Shown: positions 50,009 to 58,834, counted from the first letter of the stretch. The stretch: 64,000 bases of DNA from an uncultured Helicobacter sp. (GCF_910577135.1 NZ_CAJTLL010000004.1:70458-134457), one strand, 5' to 3'. Numbers and translations are program-made. Notes: generated from the sequence alone by a model not told the origin.

Positions 50009-50710
50009 TTATATATTATCCATTTTAAGCTCATATACGATAGGCAGCTCGATTTTTGTTGATATATTTAGGATAGGGAAATCATTTTGTGCTTTTCTAA
50101 TAGCATTGAGTGCGGCGACATTAAAAGGATCGTGCGAGGGCTTCACAATCCGGATATCCGCCAACCTGCCATCTTTATAAATCACAAATTCTACTATCAC
50201 TTCCCCCTCCAATCCACGTTTCCTAGCCATAGGTGGATATTTGTTTTTGCGCTCAATGGCACGTTTGATTTTAGAAAATAGCTCATCTTCGCTTCCATCT
50301 CTATAAGAGAGCGTCTGTATCACATCACCTTCCTCTGCTTTTTCATCAGGCTTTGCTTTGGGAGATTGAGCAGGAGGGATGACCTCTTCTTCTTTTTTGC
50401 TCAGTTTGCCATTTTCTTTGAGTATTTCTTTATGATAATGCCTTTTCTTGTGTGTGATAGGTTTGGGCTTTGGATTTTCTATATTTTCCTCATTAGAGGG
50501 ATTTTGAAAAGTGGCTAGGGCAATGGTAGTGATATTATCACCACTTTGCTGCAACTCCATATTATTATGAAAAAAATCATAGAATGTTAAGGCAAGGGCA
50601 ACGTGCAAAACAGCGCTAATAATGAATCCTGTGCGCATAGAAGTAGAGAATGATTTGTTGTTACATTGGGGATTGCTATTTGTTTTTGGTTGAGATACCG
50701 AAGTTTTCAT
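50009..50710 (-). CDS. tonB: TonB energy-transducing protein
   Basis: A 233-residue periplasm-spanning protein. One N-terminal transmembrane helix (TGFIISAVLHVALALTFYDFF, with the conserved Ser and His facing ExbB/ExbD) is followed by a Pro/Lys/Glu-rich spacer (residues about 65-145) and the C-terminal TonB fold (GLEGEVIVEFVIYKDGRLADI). It transfers proton-motive energy to outer-membrane receptors. The start ATG 50710, behind AAAGGAGAAGGG, overlaps exbD by 35 bases. The only receptor in this window is broken, so it must serve receptors elsewhere. Confidence 0.93.
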   Translation of the reverse strand: MKTSVSQPKTNSNPQCNNKSFSTSMRTGFIISAVLHVALALTFYDFFHNNMELQQSGDNITTIALATFQNPSNEENIENPKPKPITHKKRHYHKEILKENGKLSKKEEEVIPPAQSPKAKPDEKAEEGDVIQTLSYRDGSEDELFSKIKRAIERKNKYPPMARKRGLEGEVIVEFVIYKDGRLADIRIVKPSHDPFNVAALNAIRKAQNDFPILNISTKIELPIVYELKMDNI

Positions 50711-51056
50711 GTCCCTTCTCCTTTAAAATATCAACGATTTGGATAAAACTCTCAAATTTTGAATCCTTATCGCTTTTGAGTTGAATAAGCGTTTTATTAT
50801 CAATACTGCTCAGTTCCGTCTTAAGCGATTGTATATCAATAGGCTTATCATTAAAATAAATAATGTTGTTATTATCAATGGCAATCACAATAGGTTTTTC
50901 TTCCTTGTTTTGCTGATTTTGACTTGCATAGGGCAGTTCGACTTTGATTTGCCCTTGTGCGATGAAAGTCGATATACTTAGCACAATGGCTAAAAGCACT
51001 AGCATCACATCAATGAAAGGAACGATGTTTAAGCCGTCTTTTTTAGGAATCCTCAT
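50676..51056 (-). CDS. exbD: Biopolymer transport protein ExbD
   Basis: A 126-residue protein with one transmembrane helix carrying the essential aspartate (NIVPFIDVMLVLLAIVL, Asp16) and a periplasmic domain. It forms the proton channel with ExbB and powers TonB. It starts 18 bases after exbB, and its 3' end overlaps tonB by 35 bases. Typical length. Confidence 0.94.
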   Translation of the reverse strand: MRIPKKDGLNIVPFIDVMLVLLAIVLSISTFIAQGQIKVELPYASQNQQNKEEKPIVIAIDNNNIIYFNDKPIDIQSLKTELSSIDNKTLIQLKSDKDSKFESFIQIVDILKEKGHENFGISTKNK

Positions 51057-51074
51057 TCTCTAACCTTGTTTTGC

Positions 51075-51497
51075 TTATTTTTGTAAAAGTTTGTAGCGGT
51101 TAAGCTCCACGTCCATTTTACGCACGAAGCAGTTATAGACAATCAAGGTAGGGATTGCCACTAGTAAGCCAAGAGCTGTCGCTTTAAGCGCAGTGGATAA
51201 GCCTACCATAATACTTTGAGCGTCCATTCCACCACTCATACCCATATCATAGAAGGTAATCATAATCCCAATAACAGTGCCTAAAAGCCCTACATAGGGT
51301 GCATTGGAGTAAATAATATAAAGTGCAGTGAGATTCTTGCTCAAGGCTTCTTCTAGCAATTCTTCATTAGGATAATCGTTAAGATTTATACGTATATAAA
51401 AAATCAATCTCTCACAGCTAAACCATAGGCTTAAAAAGCTCATTAAGCCCAATGTAGCGAAAATTATATGGTCTATATTACCTTTAAGAAATTCCAT
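51075..51497 (-). CDS. exbB: Biopolymer transport protein ExbB
   Basis: A 140-residue three-helix protein, the short ExbB form seen in Helicobacter. Segments are [18 protein letters not shown], then [21 protein letters not shown], then [17 protein letters not shown] with the conserved [11 protein letters not shown] channel motif. It is first in the exbB-exbD-tonB operon. The 367-base region upstream to 51864 is AT-rich and should contain the promoter and any Fur or NikR site, but I could not identify one with confidence. Confidence 0.93.
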   Translation of the reverse strand: MEFLKGNIDHIIFATLGLMSFLSLWFSCERLIFYIRINLNDYPNEELLEEALSKNLTALYIIYSNAPYVGLLGTVIGIMITFYDMGMSGGMDAQSIMVGLSTALKATALGLLVAIPTLIVYNCFVRKMDVELNRYKLLQK

Positions 51498-51864
51498 TTT
51501 TATAATGCTCCCTTATATGCCAATTCTATTTTGTAATATTATAAAAATCATTCTTAAGATAACTTTATATTTTTCTTTAATTTCACTTAGTGTTTGGAAA
51601 TTGGGTTTGAAAGGTTAAATAAAAATGTATAAGCACGACTTTTGCGCAGTAGTGATATTTTATACTTGATATAAAATTGTTGTAACAAAAAACTCTTTGC
51701 TATTTTAAGATTTTTGCCCACTCTTTGTATTTTTATTGCAAAAAGATTTTTATTTAAGATTTTTTTTGATGCAATCAAAATCTTTTAAAGAGTTCAAAAT
51801 TAAACAAGCAAGGCAGATTCAAAAGAACTGCAAACCTTTTATTAAAAAACCAAAAGGAGGGATA

Positions 51865-52421
51865 ATGAACGATAACAATGTAGATTCTAAAGCTGTGTTA
51901 CAAGCACTTTTTGAAAAGTATAAAAGTGGGGCGAGTGAGGGTGGAATTGGCAATGTGATAATGAATGCAGCTTTAAATACTGGAGATTGTGTTGTTGCGA
52001 CTTTGAGAAAAGCTGGGTTAAGAATAGCACAAGAGCACAAACAAAGGGTTTTACAAGTTTTTAGATGTGTCTCATAAAGATAAAATACCTTTGGCATTAA
52101 GGTAACAAATGTCGCCCCTGGATTGTTCCGCACAAACTTCTATCAAAGCGGAAAATGGGGCATTACGCCCGAGATTCCTATTCAAGATTATGACGCACAC
52201 AAATAGCAAGAATCTTTTGTAGAAAATGCCTTGAAAAACGAACAGCCCGGCAACCTTGCAAAATTTGTAGATTTGATTGTGCAGGTTGCAAATGTTTCTA
52301 ACTCTCTACTACATTTGCCTATTAGAGAGATGCAATCTCTGGTGTGGAGGATTCTAATTCTAAGTTTCAAAGCGATATAAAAGTTTGGAAATCAAAGGCT
52401 GTGCAAATACAATTTGATTAA
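51865..52421 (+). pseudogene. Decayed short-chain dehydrogenase/reductase
   Basis: An ATG at 51865 with AGGAGG upstream opens a 70-codon frame with a Rossmann-like start (SGASEGGIGNVIMNAALNTGD, then CVVATLRKAG). A shift near 52050 follows, then LDVSHKDKIPLALR in the next frame. The middle of the gene, including the Tyr/Lys active site, is missing. It resumes as VTNVAPGLFRTNFYQSGKWG, has an in-frame TAG at 52204-52206, continues QPGNLAKFVDLIVQVANVSN then LLHLPI, and after another shift near 52325 ends DAISGVEDSNSKFQSDIKVW. These are standard SDR landmarks. The first 20 residues are not SDR-like, so its start may be chimeric. Confidence 0.72.
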
Positions 52422-52506
52422 ATTTGTTCCCCCCTCCCCTTGACAAATACTAGGTGTCAGGTTTTATAATTTTACAATGTATTTTTATATCACAAAAGGA
52501 GAACAG

Positions 52507-53022
52507 ATGCAAAAATTCATTGCTATGGCTTTGGTTGCAACTTTAGGTTGCGTAAATATCGCTTATACAAAGGAGGCAAAAATGCAAAAAACGCAAGAAG
52601 TGGTAAAAGCGGGTAGTCTTGGAGGATTTAAAGGAGATTCTAAAATCTTTAGTGGTGAAGTGAATGTAAAAATGCTTTTTAAAAGTGGAGATTATCGTAA
52701 TTTTAGTGGCGCAGAAGTTATCTTTAGCCCAAAGGCTAGGACAGCGTGGCATACTCACCCTGCAGGACAGACACTCATTGTTACGCAAGGCACGATTTAT
52801 ACAGGCACAAAACAGGGAATCACACAAATTGCAAAGGTTGGCGATGTGGTGCTTTGCCCCTCTGATGTAGAGCATTGGCACGGAGCAGGTTTGAAAGAGA
52901 AGGGCGTGCATATTGCACTTACACACGAAAAAAATGGCAAGAATGTTACTTGGTTAGAGCTTTTGAGTGATGCCGAATATGAGGGCTACATCAAGGAAGC
53001 AGAAAGTAAAGCGAAGAAGTAG
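52507..53022 (+). CDS. Exported cupin-domain protein
   Basis: A 171-residue protein with an N-terminal signal peptide (MQKFIAMALVATLGCVNIAYT). The single cupin barrel has TAWHTHPAGQTLIVTQGTIY for the first metal-binding block and GDVVLCPSDVEHWHGAG for the second; the His residues fit a bound metal. It resembles the small cupins annotated near hydroxynitrile-lyase and carboxymuconolactone-decarboxylase groups, so the reaction is uncertain. ATG 52507 is preferred over one 30 bases earlier because AAAGGAG precedes it. It stands intact between two gene remnants. Confidence 0.8.
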   Translation: MQKFIAMALVATLGCVNIAYTKEAKMQKTQEVVKAGSLGGFKGDSKIFSGEVNVKMLFKSGDYRNFSGAEVIFSPKARTAWHTHPAGQTLIVTQGTIYTGTKQGITQIAKVGDVVLCPSDVEHWHGAGLKEKGVHIALTHEKNGKNVTWLELLSDAEYEGYIKEAESKAKK

Positions 53023-53085
53023 CTAAGTCTTATTCTTACAAGAAATTCTGCATTAAGCGATAGATAAGATTCTAAGCTTAAATTG

Positions 53086-53405
53086 TTAGCTTTGTAGATA
53101 TTCTTGTAGGGCATAGGCTTCATTCATATTGCTATTTTGTATTTCTTTAATTGCTTCAATTGCTACACGTGCGGCAGAGAGTGTTGTAAAATATGGAATT
53201 GAGTTTTTAATAATCTGCGTGTGAATAAGAAGTGTATCGCCTTTGTTTGAGCGATGATCGCTTGTATTAATAGCAAGGGCGATTTGATTATGTGCCATCT
53301 TATTAGTGATATTTAGGCGTTTCTCACTTAACTTTTGGAATCTGTGAGGATTCATATTGTTTTCACAAAGTGCTCGATAAGTTGTAATCCCTCGTGTAAA
53401 ATCAA
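53086..53405 (-). pseudogene. Truncated carbamoyl-phosphate synthase large-subunit tail (carB remnant)
   Basis: An 89-residue frame plus an upstream extension (HFDFTRGITTYRALCENN) matches the C-terminal MGS-like regulatory domain of CarB. It includes MAHNQIALAINTSDHRSNKG and NSIPYFTTLSAARVAIEAIK, which correspond to the LVINTT and IPYITTLAGARA signatures. The preceding 950 or so residues with both ATP-grasp halves are absent, so this is a leftover fragment. A full carB must exist elsewhere if the strain makes pyrimidines and arginine. Assignment is by recalled family motifs. Confidence 0.7.
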
Positions 53406-53905
53406 AGTGAGAGATTTGACTTTGATTTCAAACATTAAATTTAAGTAAGTTTTAACAATCCCTAGCTACAAAAACTAACCTTTAAATCTTATCTCCCCCA
53501 GCCCTTATAAAAAGCCTTTAAATCCCTCATACGACAAAATAACACCACTAAGCCTTTTAAATCTTTTAACACCCACCACGCGCATTAAAACATCTTTAAA
53601 AGGTCCCTTAAAATCCCATTTTCTTACGTTTCATCACTTTTTCTCATCTTTGTGCCACTCTCACTCTCGCATTTATTGCAATCGCTTATTTATTATAAAA
53701 TCTTGCTTTGGGCAAGTAAATTGCCCTTCGCGCTTAAACTTACTCTCTACGGAGGGGCGAGAGGCATATCTTTGAATCGGGGAGTGGGCAATAAAAGCTG
53801 GAATGCTCTTTAGATAGAAACAAGAGCAAAAGGACACGCTTATGATTATTGGTGTATTCATCATTTACTTTAATTTCACACTTCTTTTTCTTAATATTTT
53901 TCAGC
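53406..53905. other. Gene-free region before nikR
   Basis: About 500 bases between the carB remnant and nikR. It contains T- and C-rich stretches without a coding-like frame and one hairpin, GGGCAA-gtaaa-TTGCCC (53710-53726). A further inverted pair ATGAT-N13-ATCAT lies near 53841, upstream of nikR, which might be a regulator site. Nothing else was recognised. Confidence 0.4.
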
Positions 53906-53911
53906 TACAAT
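53906..53911 (+). promoter_or_regulatory. -10 promoter of nikR
   Basis: TACAAT in the context AGCTACAATTTTT, 30 bases before the nikR ATG, which fits a short untranslated leader. Confidence 0.5.
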
Positions 53912-53940
53912 TTTTCAGTAAATTTGCTAAAGGAAAATCA

Positions 53941-54372
53941 ATGAAAGCTAGCATTATCCGCTTTAGCGTATCTCTACCGCAGAATCTGCTTGATAAACTT
54001 GATGAGCGTCTCACGCATAAGGGTTATTCCTCACGCTCGGAGCTTGTACGCGATATGATACGTGAGAAACTAAATGAGGAAGTGTGGAGCAGTGGTGCTG
54101 AAGATACGCAAGGTGTGGCTGTTTTGACTATTATATATGACCATCATCAGCGTGAGCTCAATCAAAGAATCATTGACATTCAGCATACTAATACGCATAA
54201 TGGCAATGTGGAGATTCTATGCAATACGCACGTGCATTTAGATCATCATAATTGCCTTGAGACGATTATTCTACGCGGCAAGGGAAGCAATATTGAGAAT
54301 CTTAGCATTGAGATTGGCGGATTAAAGGGTGTGAAGTTTTCCAAGCTCACACGTGCGAGTCGCTTTGAATAA
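53941..54372 (+). CDS. nikR: Nickel-responsive regulator NikR
   Basis: A 143-residue ribbon-helix-helix repressor/activator. The N-terminal DNA-binding domain is [20 protein letters not shown] followed by [14 protein letters not shown]. The C-terminal ACT-like nickel domain has the ligands H86, H97, H99 and C105 with the spacing of H. pylori NikR H88/H99/H101/C107. In Helicobacter it controls urease, nickel uptake, ferritin and the exbB-exbD-tonB operon. ATG 53941 follows AAAGGAAA; an in-frame upstream extension rich in Phe is not part of the family. nadD overlaps its 3' end by 20 bases. Confidence 0.93.
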   Translation: MKASIIRFSVSLPQNLLDKLDERLTHKGYSSRSELVRDMIREKLNEEVWSSGAEDTQGVAVLTIIYDHHQRELNQRIIDIQHTNTHNGNVEILCNTHVHLDHHNCLETIILRGKGSNIENLSIEIGGLKGVKFSKLTRASRFE

Positions 54373-55066
54373 TCCTCCCTCTAGCTTTGTGGCAATCTAT
54401 GGCGGAAGCTTTGATCCACTGCATAAGGCACATAGTGAGATTATCCGCCTCCTCTGCGAAGATTCGCTTTTTTGGCATATTATCCTTTTGCCAAATTATG
54501 CTAATCCTCTTAAGCCGCCACCTCTTTTTAGTGCTTTAGAGCGGCTTAAGATGTGCCAAATAATGGCTAATGCGTATAATGCTAGGTATTCCTCGCTTAC
54601 TTCTCTGCCTAAGGTGGCGGTAAGCGATTATGAAGTGGGACAAAATAAACCTGTTTTTAGTGTGCAGAGCATTGGGGTGATTGAAGCGCAAATGAGGCAG
54701 ACTTATCCTCACGCGCAGTTTGCCTTTGTGCTAGGGAGCGATAGTTTTGCCTCTTTGGCACAATGGAATCAACCTCAAAAGCTATGTAAAATGGTGCAAT
54801 TTGTGCTTATTCATCGTAAATTGCTACATAATCCACAATATCCACAATCGCTCAAAAATCCTTTGCCACAAAGCCACACAGAGTCTATAGATGAGTGTAA
54901 AATGCCTTTAAAAGCTAAGATTCTAAAACATTTTTCTTTGGGTGCGTTTGATGCATTCTCATCAAGTAAGGTGCGATATTTGCTAGAAAATGCACGCACA
55001 CAAGCAGCCCTAGAGATGATACCTACAAACATTCATAGCATTATCAAGACACATTTTCAGCTATAA
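54353..55066 (+). CDS. nadD: Nicotinate-nucleotide adenylyltransferase
   Basis: A 237-residue enzyme that adenylates nicotinate mononucleotide in NAD synthesis. The nucleotidyltransferase signature is [15 protein letters not shown] (residues 13-27), with [18 protein letters not shown] in the middle and [15 protein letters not shown] near the end as the ISSTxIR-type motif. It starts with GTG 54353 inside nikR, a 20-base overlap, or possibly a TTG 12 bases later. Gene order nikR-nadD is like H. pylori. rsfS follows after 30 bases. Confidence 0.9.
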   Translation: MRVALNNPPSSFVAIYGGSFDPLHKAHSEIIRLLCEDSLFWHIILLPNYANPLKPPPLFSALERLKMCQIMANAYNARYSSLTSLPKVAVSDYEVGQNKPVFSVQSIGVIEAQMRQTYPHAQFAFVLGSDSFASLAQWNQPQKLCKMVQFVLIHRKLLHNPQYPQSLKNPLPQSHTESIDECKMPLKAKILKHFSLGAFDAFSSSKVRYLLENARTQAALEMIPTNIHSIIKTHFQL

Positions 55067-55096
55067 TATTACTTATTTTTTCTTTAAGGAGATAGA

Positions 55097-55462
55097 TTGC
55101 AGACACATTTAGAGAATCTTCAGGCGAGGATTGAGCGTATTAGCACACTTTTAGCAGACAAAAAGGGTGAGGACATCGAGGTTTTTGACTTAAGAGGCAA
55201 GGATTATATCGTAGATAATGTCATTATTGTAACAGCAATGATAGGCAAACACGCCTTTGCTTTGCTTGATTATCTAAAGAGTGAGTTAAAGCCTAAGGGT
55301 GAGGTATTTTATGCTACAGAGGAGGAAAGCGAAGATTGGGTAATAGCGGATTTAGGAGATATAATGATCCATATTTTTACGCCTAATCATCGCAAGAAAT
55401 TTAACCTTGAAGAGTTTTTAAGCACATTGGGGAAAGCTCAAACTCCCGCATTTTCATCATAG
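55097..55462 (+). CDS. rsfS: Ribosomal silencing factor RsfS
   Basis: A 121-residue protein of the Iojap/RsfS family, which binds uL14 on the 50S subunit and blocks joining in poor nutrient conditions. Motifs are IEVFDLRGKDYIVDNVIIVTA and EESEDWVIADLGDIMIHIFTP. The start is TTG 55097 behind AAGGAGAT. It follows nadD, a common linkage in bacteria, and converges with the glutamine-type ABC genes: its last bases overlap their end by six. Confidence 0.92.
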   Translation: MQTHLENLQARIERISTLLADKKGEDIEVFDLRGKDYIVDNVIIVTAMIGKHAFALLDYLKSELKPKGEVFYATEEESEDWVIADLGDIMIHIFTPNHRKKFNLEEFLSTLGKAQTPAFSS

Positions 55463-56197
55463 CTCAAAGACATTTAAGAATCTTTTTGCCCTCTCACTTT
55501 TTGGTGTGCTAAAAAATATATCGGGTGTAGATTCTTCCACGCATTTACCTTCATCAAAAAAGCAGATTCTATCGGCGACTTTTTGCGCAAAACGCATTTC
55601 GTGGGTTACAATAAGCATTGTCATACCCTCTTTAGCAAGTTCTAATATTACTTCAAGCACCTCTTTTACCATCTCTGGGTCAAGTGAGGCGGTTACTTCA
55701 TCAAAAAGCATTATTTCAGGATTCATACATAACGCACGCACAATCGCCACACGTTGCTTTTGCCCTCCGCTTAGCTCTCTAGGCTGTGTGTTACTTTTAT
55801 GTGCTAGTCCTACACGATTGAGTAGAGATGTCGCTTGAGCCATTGCTTCATTTTTATTACGCTTTTGCACTTTGAGCGGACCTAAAAGGATATTATCTAT
55901 CACGCTCATATGCGGGAATAAATCATAACCTTGAAACACCATACCAATGCGTTGGCGGATTTTGCTCCATTTGGTTTTATTATGATTTATAATCTCTCCA
56001 TTGAGTAGGATTTCACCGCTTTGGGTAGATTCTAAGCCATTAATGCAACGTAAAAAAGTGCTTTTACCGCAGCCACTTGCCCCGAGTATGACCACCACCT
56101 CGCCCTTTTGCACCTCCATAGAAATATCATCTAGCACAAAATGTGTGCCATCATAGGTTTTTTTCAAATGGCTAATGCGAAGCAATGGCTGTGTCAT
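55457..56197 (-). CDS. glnQ: Polar amino-acid ABC transporter ATPase
   Basis: A 246-residue ABC ATPase of the polar-amino-acid group. Walker A is GASGCGKST near residue 37, the signature is LSGGQKQRVAIVRAL near 143, and Walker B is IMLFDEVTASLDPE near 165. With the two permeases it imports glutamine or a related amino acid. It overlaps the upstream permease by four bases, indicating coupling. Its 3' end overlaps rsfS on the other strand. Confidence 0.93.
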   Translation of the reverse strand: MTQPLLRISHLKKTYDGTHFVLDDISMEVQKGEVVVILGASGCGKSTFLRCINGLESTQSGEILLNGEIINHNKTKWSKIRQRIGMVFQGYDLFPHMSVIDNILLGPLKVQKRNKNEAMAQATSLLNRVGLAHKSNTQPRELSGGQKQRVAIVRALCMNPEIMLFDEVTASLDPEMVKEVLEVILELAKEGMTMLIVTHEMRFAQKVADRICFFDEGKCVEESTPDIFFSTPKSERAKRFLNVFEL

Positions 56198-56850
56198 TGG
56201 TATTTTTTCTCCAAGATTCTACTAAGATATGAAAGCGGATAGCATAGCACAAAATACGTGCAAAAAATCCCTCCATATACCCAAAAACTAGCATGTGGAT
56301 TAGATTTATTAAGCTCAATAATCTGCTGTCCCACTTTGAGTAAATCCACTGCGCCAATTAAGGCAACAAGCGAAGTAGTTTTAATCATACGCGTAAAGAG
56401 TGAGATAATAGAGGGCAAAAGTCGCAAAAAGGCTTGAGGGAGGATAATATAAAGTGTGATTTGCCATTGTAGTAGTCCTAATGCCCTGCCGCTCTCACTT
56501 TGATGTTTGGGCAAGGAAGTGATAGCCCCTCGCACTAAATCCCCCACTTCAGCCACCCCCCATAAGCTAAAGACAATAATCGCACTTGTAATAGCACTCA
56601 AATTCACATTAAAGACTTGTGCTATGCCAAAGAATACAATAAAAAGCCACGCAAGAATGGGGATAATCCGCACAGATTCTAAATAGAATCTGCAAACCCC
56701 ACGCATAAGTAGATTTCCCCATACCATCATAAAGCCAAGCAATAATCCACCAAGCAAGGCTAAGACAATAGATATAAGTGCGATTTGCAATGTGAGTAAG
56801 ACACCTTGAGCTAATCTTAGAGCGTTTGAGCCTATGAAAAAGATTTCCAT
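56194..56850 (-). CDS. glnP: Polar amino-acid ABC transporter permease 2
   Basis: A 218-residue inner-membrane permease of the HisMQ/GlnP type, with about five transmembrane segments. The EAA-loop is SESGRALGLLQWQITLYIILPQAFLRLLPS, which contacts the ATPase. It overlaps permease 1 by one base (TAATG type) and the ATPase gene by four bases. Confidence 0.9.
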   Translation of the reverse strand: MEIFFIGSNALRLAQGVLLTLQIALISIVLALLGGLLLGFMMVWGNLLMRGVCRFYLESVRIIPILAWLFIVFFGIAQVFNVNLSAITSAIIVFSLWGVAEVGDLVRGAITSLPKHQSESGRALGLLQWQITLYIILPQAFLRLLPSIISLFTRMIKTTSLVALIGAVDLLKVGQQIIELNKSNPHASFWVYGGIFCTYFVLCYPLSYLSRILEKKYQ

Positions 56851-57509
56851 TATAGCACTCGCTTTTTATAGAATCTCTCTAAGAGCGAAAAGGCGATTGA
56901 TAGTGGCAATAGCACGATAAGATAGCAGCAAATAAGCATCACAAGAGCTTCACTTGTCTTGTAGTAGTTTGTGATAATATCTTTAGCTACAAACATAATA
57001 TCCGCAAGGGCAATCACACTTACCACAGAGGTTTCTTTAAGGAGAAATATCACATTCGCACACACAGAGGGTAGGGCGACACTTAAGGATTGAGGCAAAA
57101 TCACGTAAAACATCATTTGATGAGGTTGCAAACCTATGCTTTGAGCGGCTTCAATCTGTGTGCGATGGATAGATTCTAGCCCCGTGCGGAAGCTCTCACA
57201 CATATATCCCCCACCTAAAAATGCCAAACCTGTAATAGCACAGGTGTATTCGCTAAGATTCACATCAATCACGCTATGCAGCCCATAGTAAAGAAAAAAG
57301 AGCTGGATAAGCAGGGGGGTATTACGCGCTAATTCTACATACAATCCCACAAGTGGGCTTAGAAATTGCAATTTTAAAAACAAAATCCACGCCCCAATAA
57401 AGCCAATAAGGAGTGAGAGCAAAATACCAAAAAAAGAAATGTAGAGTGTAAGGGAGAGAGCCTTGCTAAAAAGCGGCACACATTGATACATAAAATCAAA
57501 ATCTAGCAT
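56850..57509 (-). CDS. glnP: Polar amino-acid ABC transporter permease 1
   Basis: A 219-residue permease paralogous to the next gene, with an EAA-loop (IEAAQSIGLQPHQMMFYVILPQSLSVALPS) and about five helices. It is first in the three-gene unit. No substrate-binding protein gene lies in the 130 bases upstream or downstream, so that component must be encoded elsewhere or the importer is incomplete at this locus. Confidence 0.9.
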   Translation of the reverse strand: MLDFDFMYQCVPLFSKALSLTLYISFFGILLSLLIGFIGAWILFLKLQFLSPLVGLYVELARNTPLLIQLFFLYYGLHSVIDVNLSEYTCAITGLAFLGGGYMCESFRTGLESIHRTQIEAAQSIGLQPHQMMFYVILPQSLSVALPSVCANVIFLLKETSVVSVIALADIMFVAKDIITNYYKTSEALVMLICCYLIVLLPLSIAFSLLERFYKKRVL

Positions 57510-57639
57510 ACGCTTCCCCTAAAATTCTTTACAATCTTTATGAAAATATCGCACTATTATATAGAGAGTTGTTAAATTATGCACTAAGCTTAAATCTAAG
57601 CTATAATGCAAAGCCAATAATTGCACGTTAAGGAAAATA

Positions 57640-58152
57640 ATGTCTATCCATACTTATCATACTCACCCATTTTCGCCCGTATTTGATAAGCATTCAAAAG
57701 TGCTGATTCTAGGCTCTTTTCCCTCTATTATCTCGCGTGATGAGGGATTTTACTATGCTCATAGCCGCAATCGCTTTTGGCAGATTCTAAGCTATTTGTT
57801 TGAAAGCGATATTACAAAAGGTAGCGTAGAATCTAAGAAGCAATTTTTGCTTACCCATCATATCGCATTATGGGATATAGTGAGTGAGTGTAGCATAGCT
57901 CATTCAAGTGATGCGAGTTTGAAATGTGCGAAGTTTAATGATTTGGATGTGATTTTAAGCCAAGCGGATATTGGGGCTATTTTTTGCAATGGGCGCAAGG
58001 CTTATACGCTTTTTACAGATTTTGCAAGTATGCAGCCGCATTTTTGCATACAATCTTTTCTATTACCCTCTTCAAGCCCTGCTAACGCACGATACAGCCT
58101 TGAAAAGCTCCTTTGTGAATGGGAAATAGTGCGAGATTATGTAAAAGCATAG
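57640..58152 (+). CDS. DNA-deoxyinosine glycosylase (uracil-DNA glycosylase superfamily, family 6)
   Basis: A 170-residue base-excision enzyme. The N-terminal active region has LILGSFPSIISRDEGFYYAH then SRNRFWQIL, with the asparagine in the RNRFW motif typical of hypoxanthine-DNA glycosylases, and the C-terminal SPANARYSLEKLL is the leucine-loop region. It should remove deaminated adenine (hypoxanthine) and possibly uracil from DNA. Start ATG follows AAGGAAAA. It is divergent from the ABC genes, with a 130-base gap. Confidence 0.82.
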   Translation: MSIHTYHTHPFSPVFDKHSKVLILGSFPSIISRDEGFYYAHSRNRFWQILSYLFESDITKGSVESKKQFLLTHHIALWDIVSECSIAHSSDASLKCAKFNDLDVILSQADIGAIFCNGRKAYTLFTDFASMQPHFCIQSFLLPSSSPANARYSLEKLLCEWEIVRDYVKA

Positions 58153-58375
58153 AATTTGTATTTTGTATAATGATAATATAAGTGAGATATGAAATAATCC
58201 ATATAATGCACAATCTCATAATGCTAAAAGCGTAGCTGTATGATTTCTGCAATGAGGATTTTAACCCCCATTTTTTGCCTATGGAGGGGGTATATCTATA
58301 AGGTAGGAGAAACCTTACAAGATTAGCAAGTAAGAATATCCTCTGAGCGTAGAATATAGAGAGCTTCACAAGAGA

Positions 58376-58612
58376 TTAAGCTTTCTTATTAAGCTTAACA
58401 AGCTGGGTATGAATATCTATAAAAAGGAAAAGGGTGTAGTAGAGCAAAACCACGAGTGGCAATCCCAAAACGATTATTCCCAAACCAACCAAGAAGCCTT
58501 CACCAAAAGGACTGAAAATCGATAACAGACCTGCAGCGATGACAGCGATAAGACAAAAGATATAAGATAGCTTAACGATGAAGCCTCCAACTTTAAGTGT
58601 AATTTCTACCAT
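58376..58612 (-). CDS. Small two-helix membrane protein
   Basis: A 78-residue protein with two hydrophobic segments (residues about 13-34 and 40-66) and a Gly/Pro turn (FSPFGEGF) between them. No known family. ATG 58612 follows AAGGAG with normal spacing, and a plausible -10 (TATATT) lies about 20 bases before it. An A15 tract lies about 50 bases before the start (T15 on this strand), where slippage could tune promoter strength. The 58153-58375 gap has no gene. Confidence 0.6.
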   Translation of the reverse strand: MVEITLKVGGFIVKLSYIFCLIAVIAAGLLSIFSPFGEGFLVGLGIIVLGLPLVVLLYYTLFLFIDIHTQLVKLNKKA

Positions 58613-58660
58613 AAGAACTCCTTAAGAAAAATATAATGTCAAAAGACGCGCTAGTGTATC

Positions 58661-58675
58661 AAAAAAAAAAAAAAA
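58661..58675 (-). repeat. A15 homopolymer tract upstream of a membrane-protein gene
   Basis: Fifteen consecutive A residues, T15 on the strand of the membrane protein. Helicobacter T tracts at or near the -35 region are known to vary promoter activity by slippage. Here the tract ends about 25 bases before the putative -10, so such an effect is plausible. Confidence 0.85.
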
Positions 58676-58762
58676 TAAATGAAGCAAAATATAGACAAAA
58701 GAGTGGAAAATATGCAAGTAGGATTGCTCTCATTTCTAAGATTTTGTGGTGATGCATCGCAA

Positions 58763-58782
58763 TAGCAAAAGCATAGTAGAAT
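58763..58782 (-). repeat. Dispersed intergenic repeat, copy 2
   Basis: TAGCAAAAGCATAGTAGAAT matches the other copies (211-230, 60250-60269) at 17 of 20 positions; the preceding ATCGCAA is shared with copy 1. On the minus strand an ATG-started frame reads FRFYYAFAIA and continues into the T15 tract. Confidence 0.5.
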
Positions 58783-58834
58783 CTAAACATTTACAACCCA
58801 CCTGCAAGTATGAACTAGCACTCTGTGTGAGAAT

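Noticed and set aside
51736..51864. Longer start for the SDR remnant from an upstream frame
   Set aside because: The extension is Lys/Phe-rich and unlike the family; AGGAGG precedes the ATG at 51865.
53842..53940. 33-residue hydrophobic extension of NikR
   Set aside because: NikR family members begin at the ribbon-helix-helix; a ribosome site and -10 box support ATG 53941.
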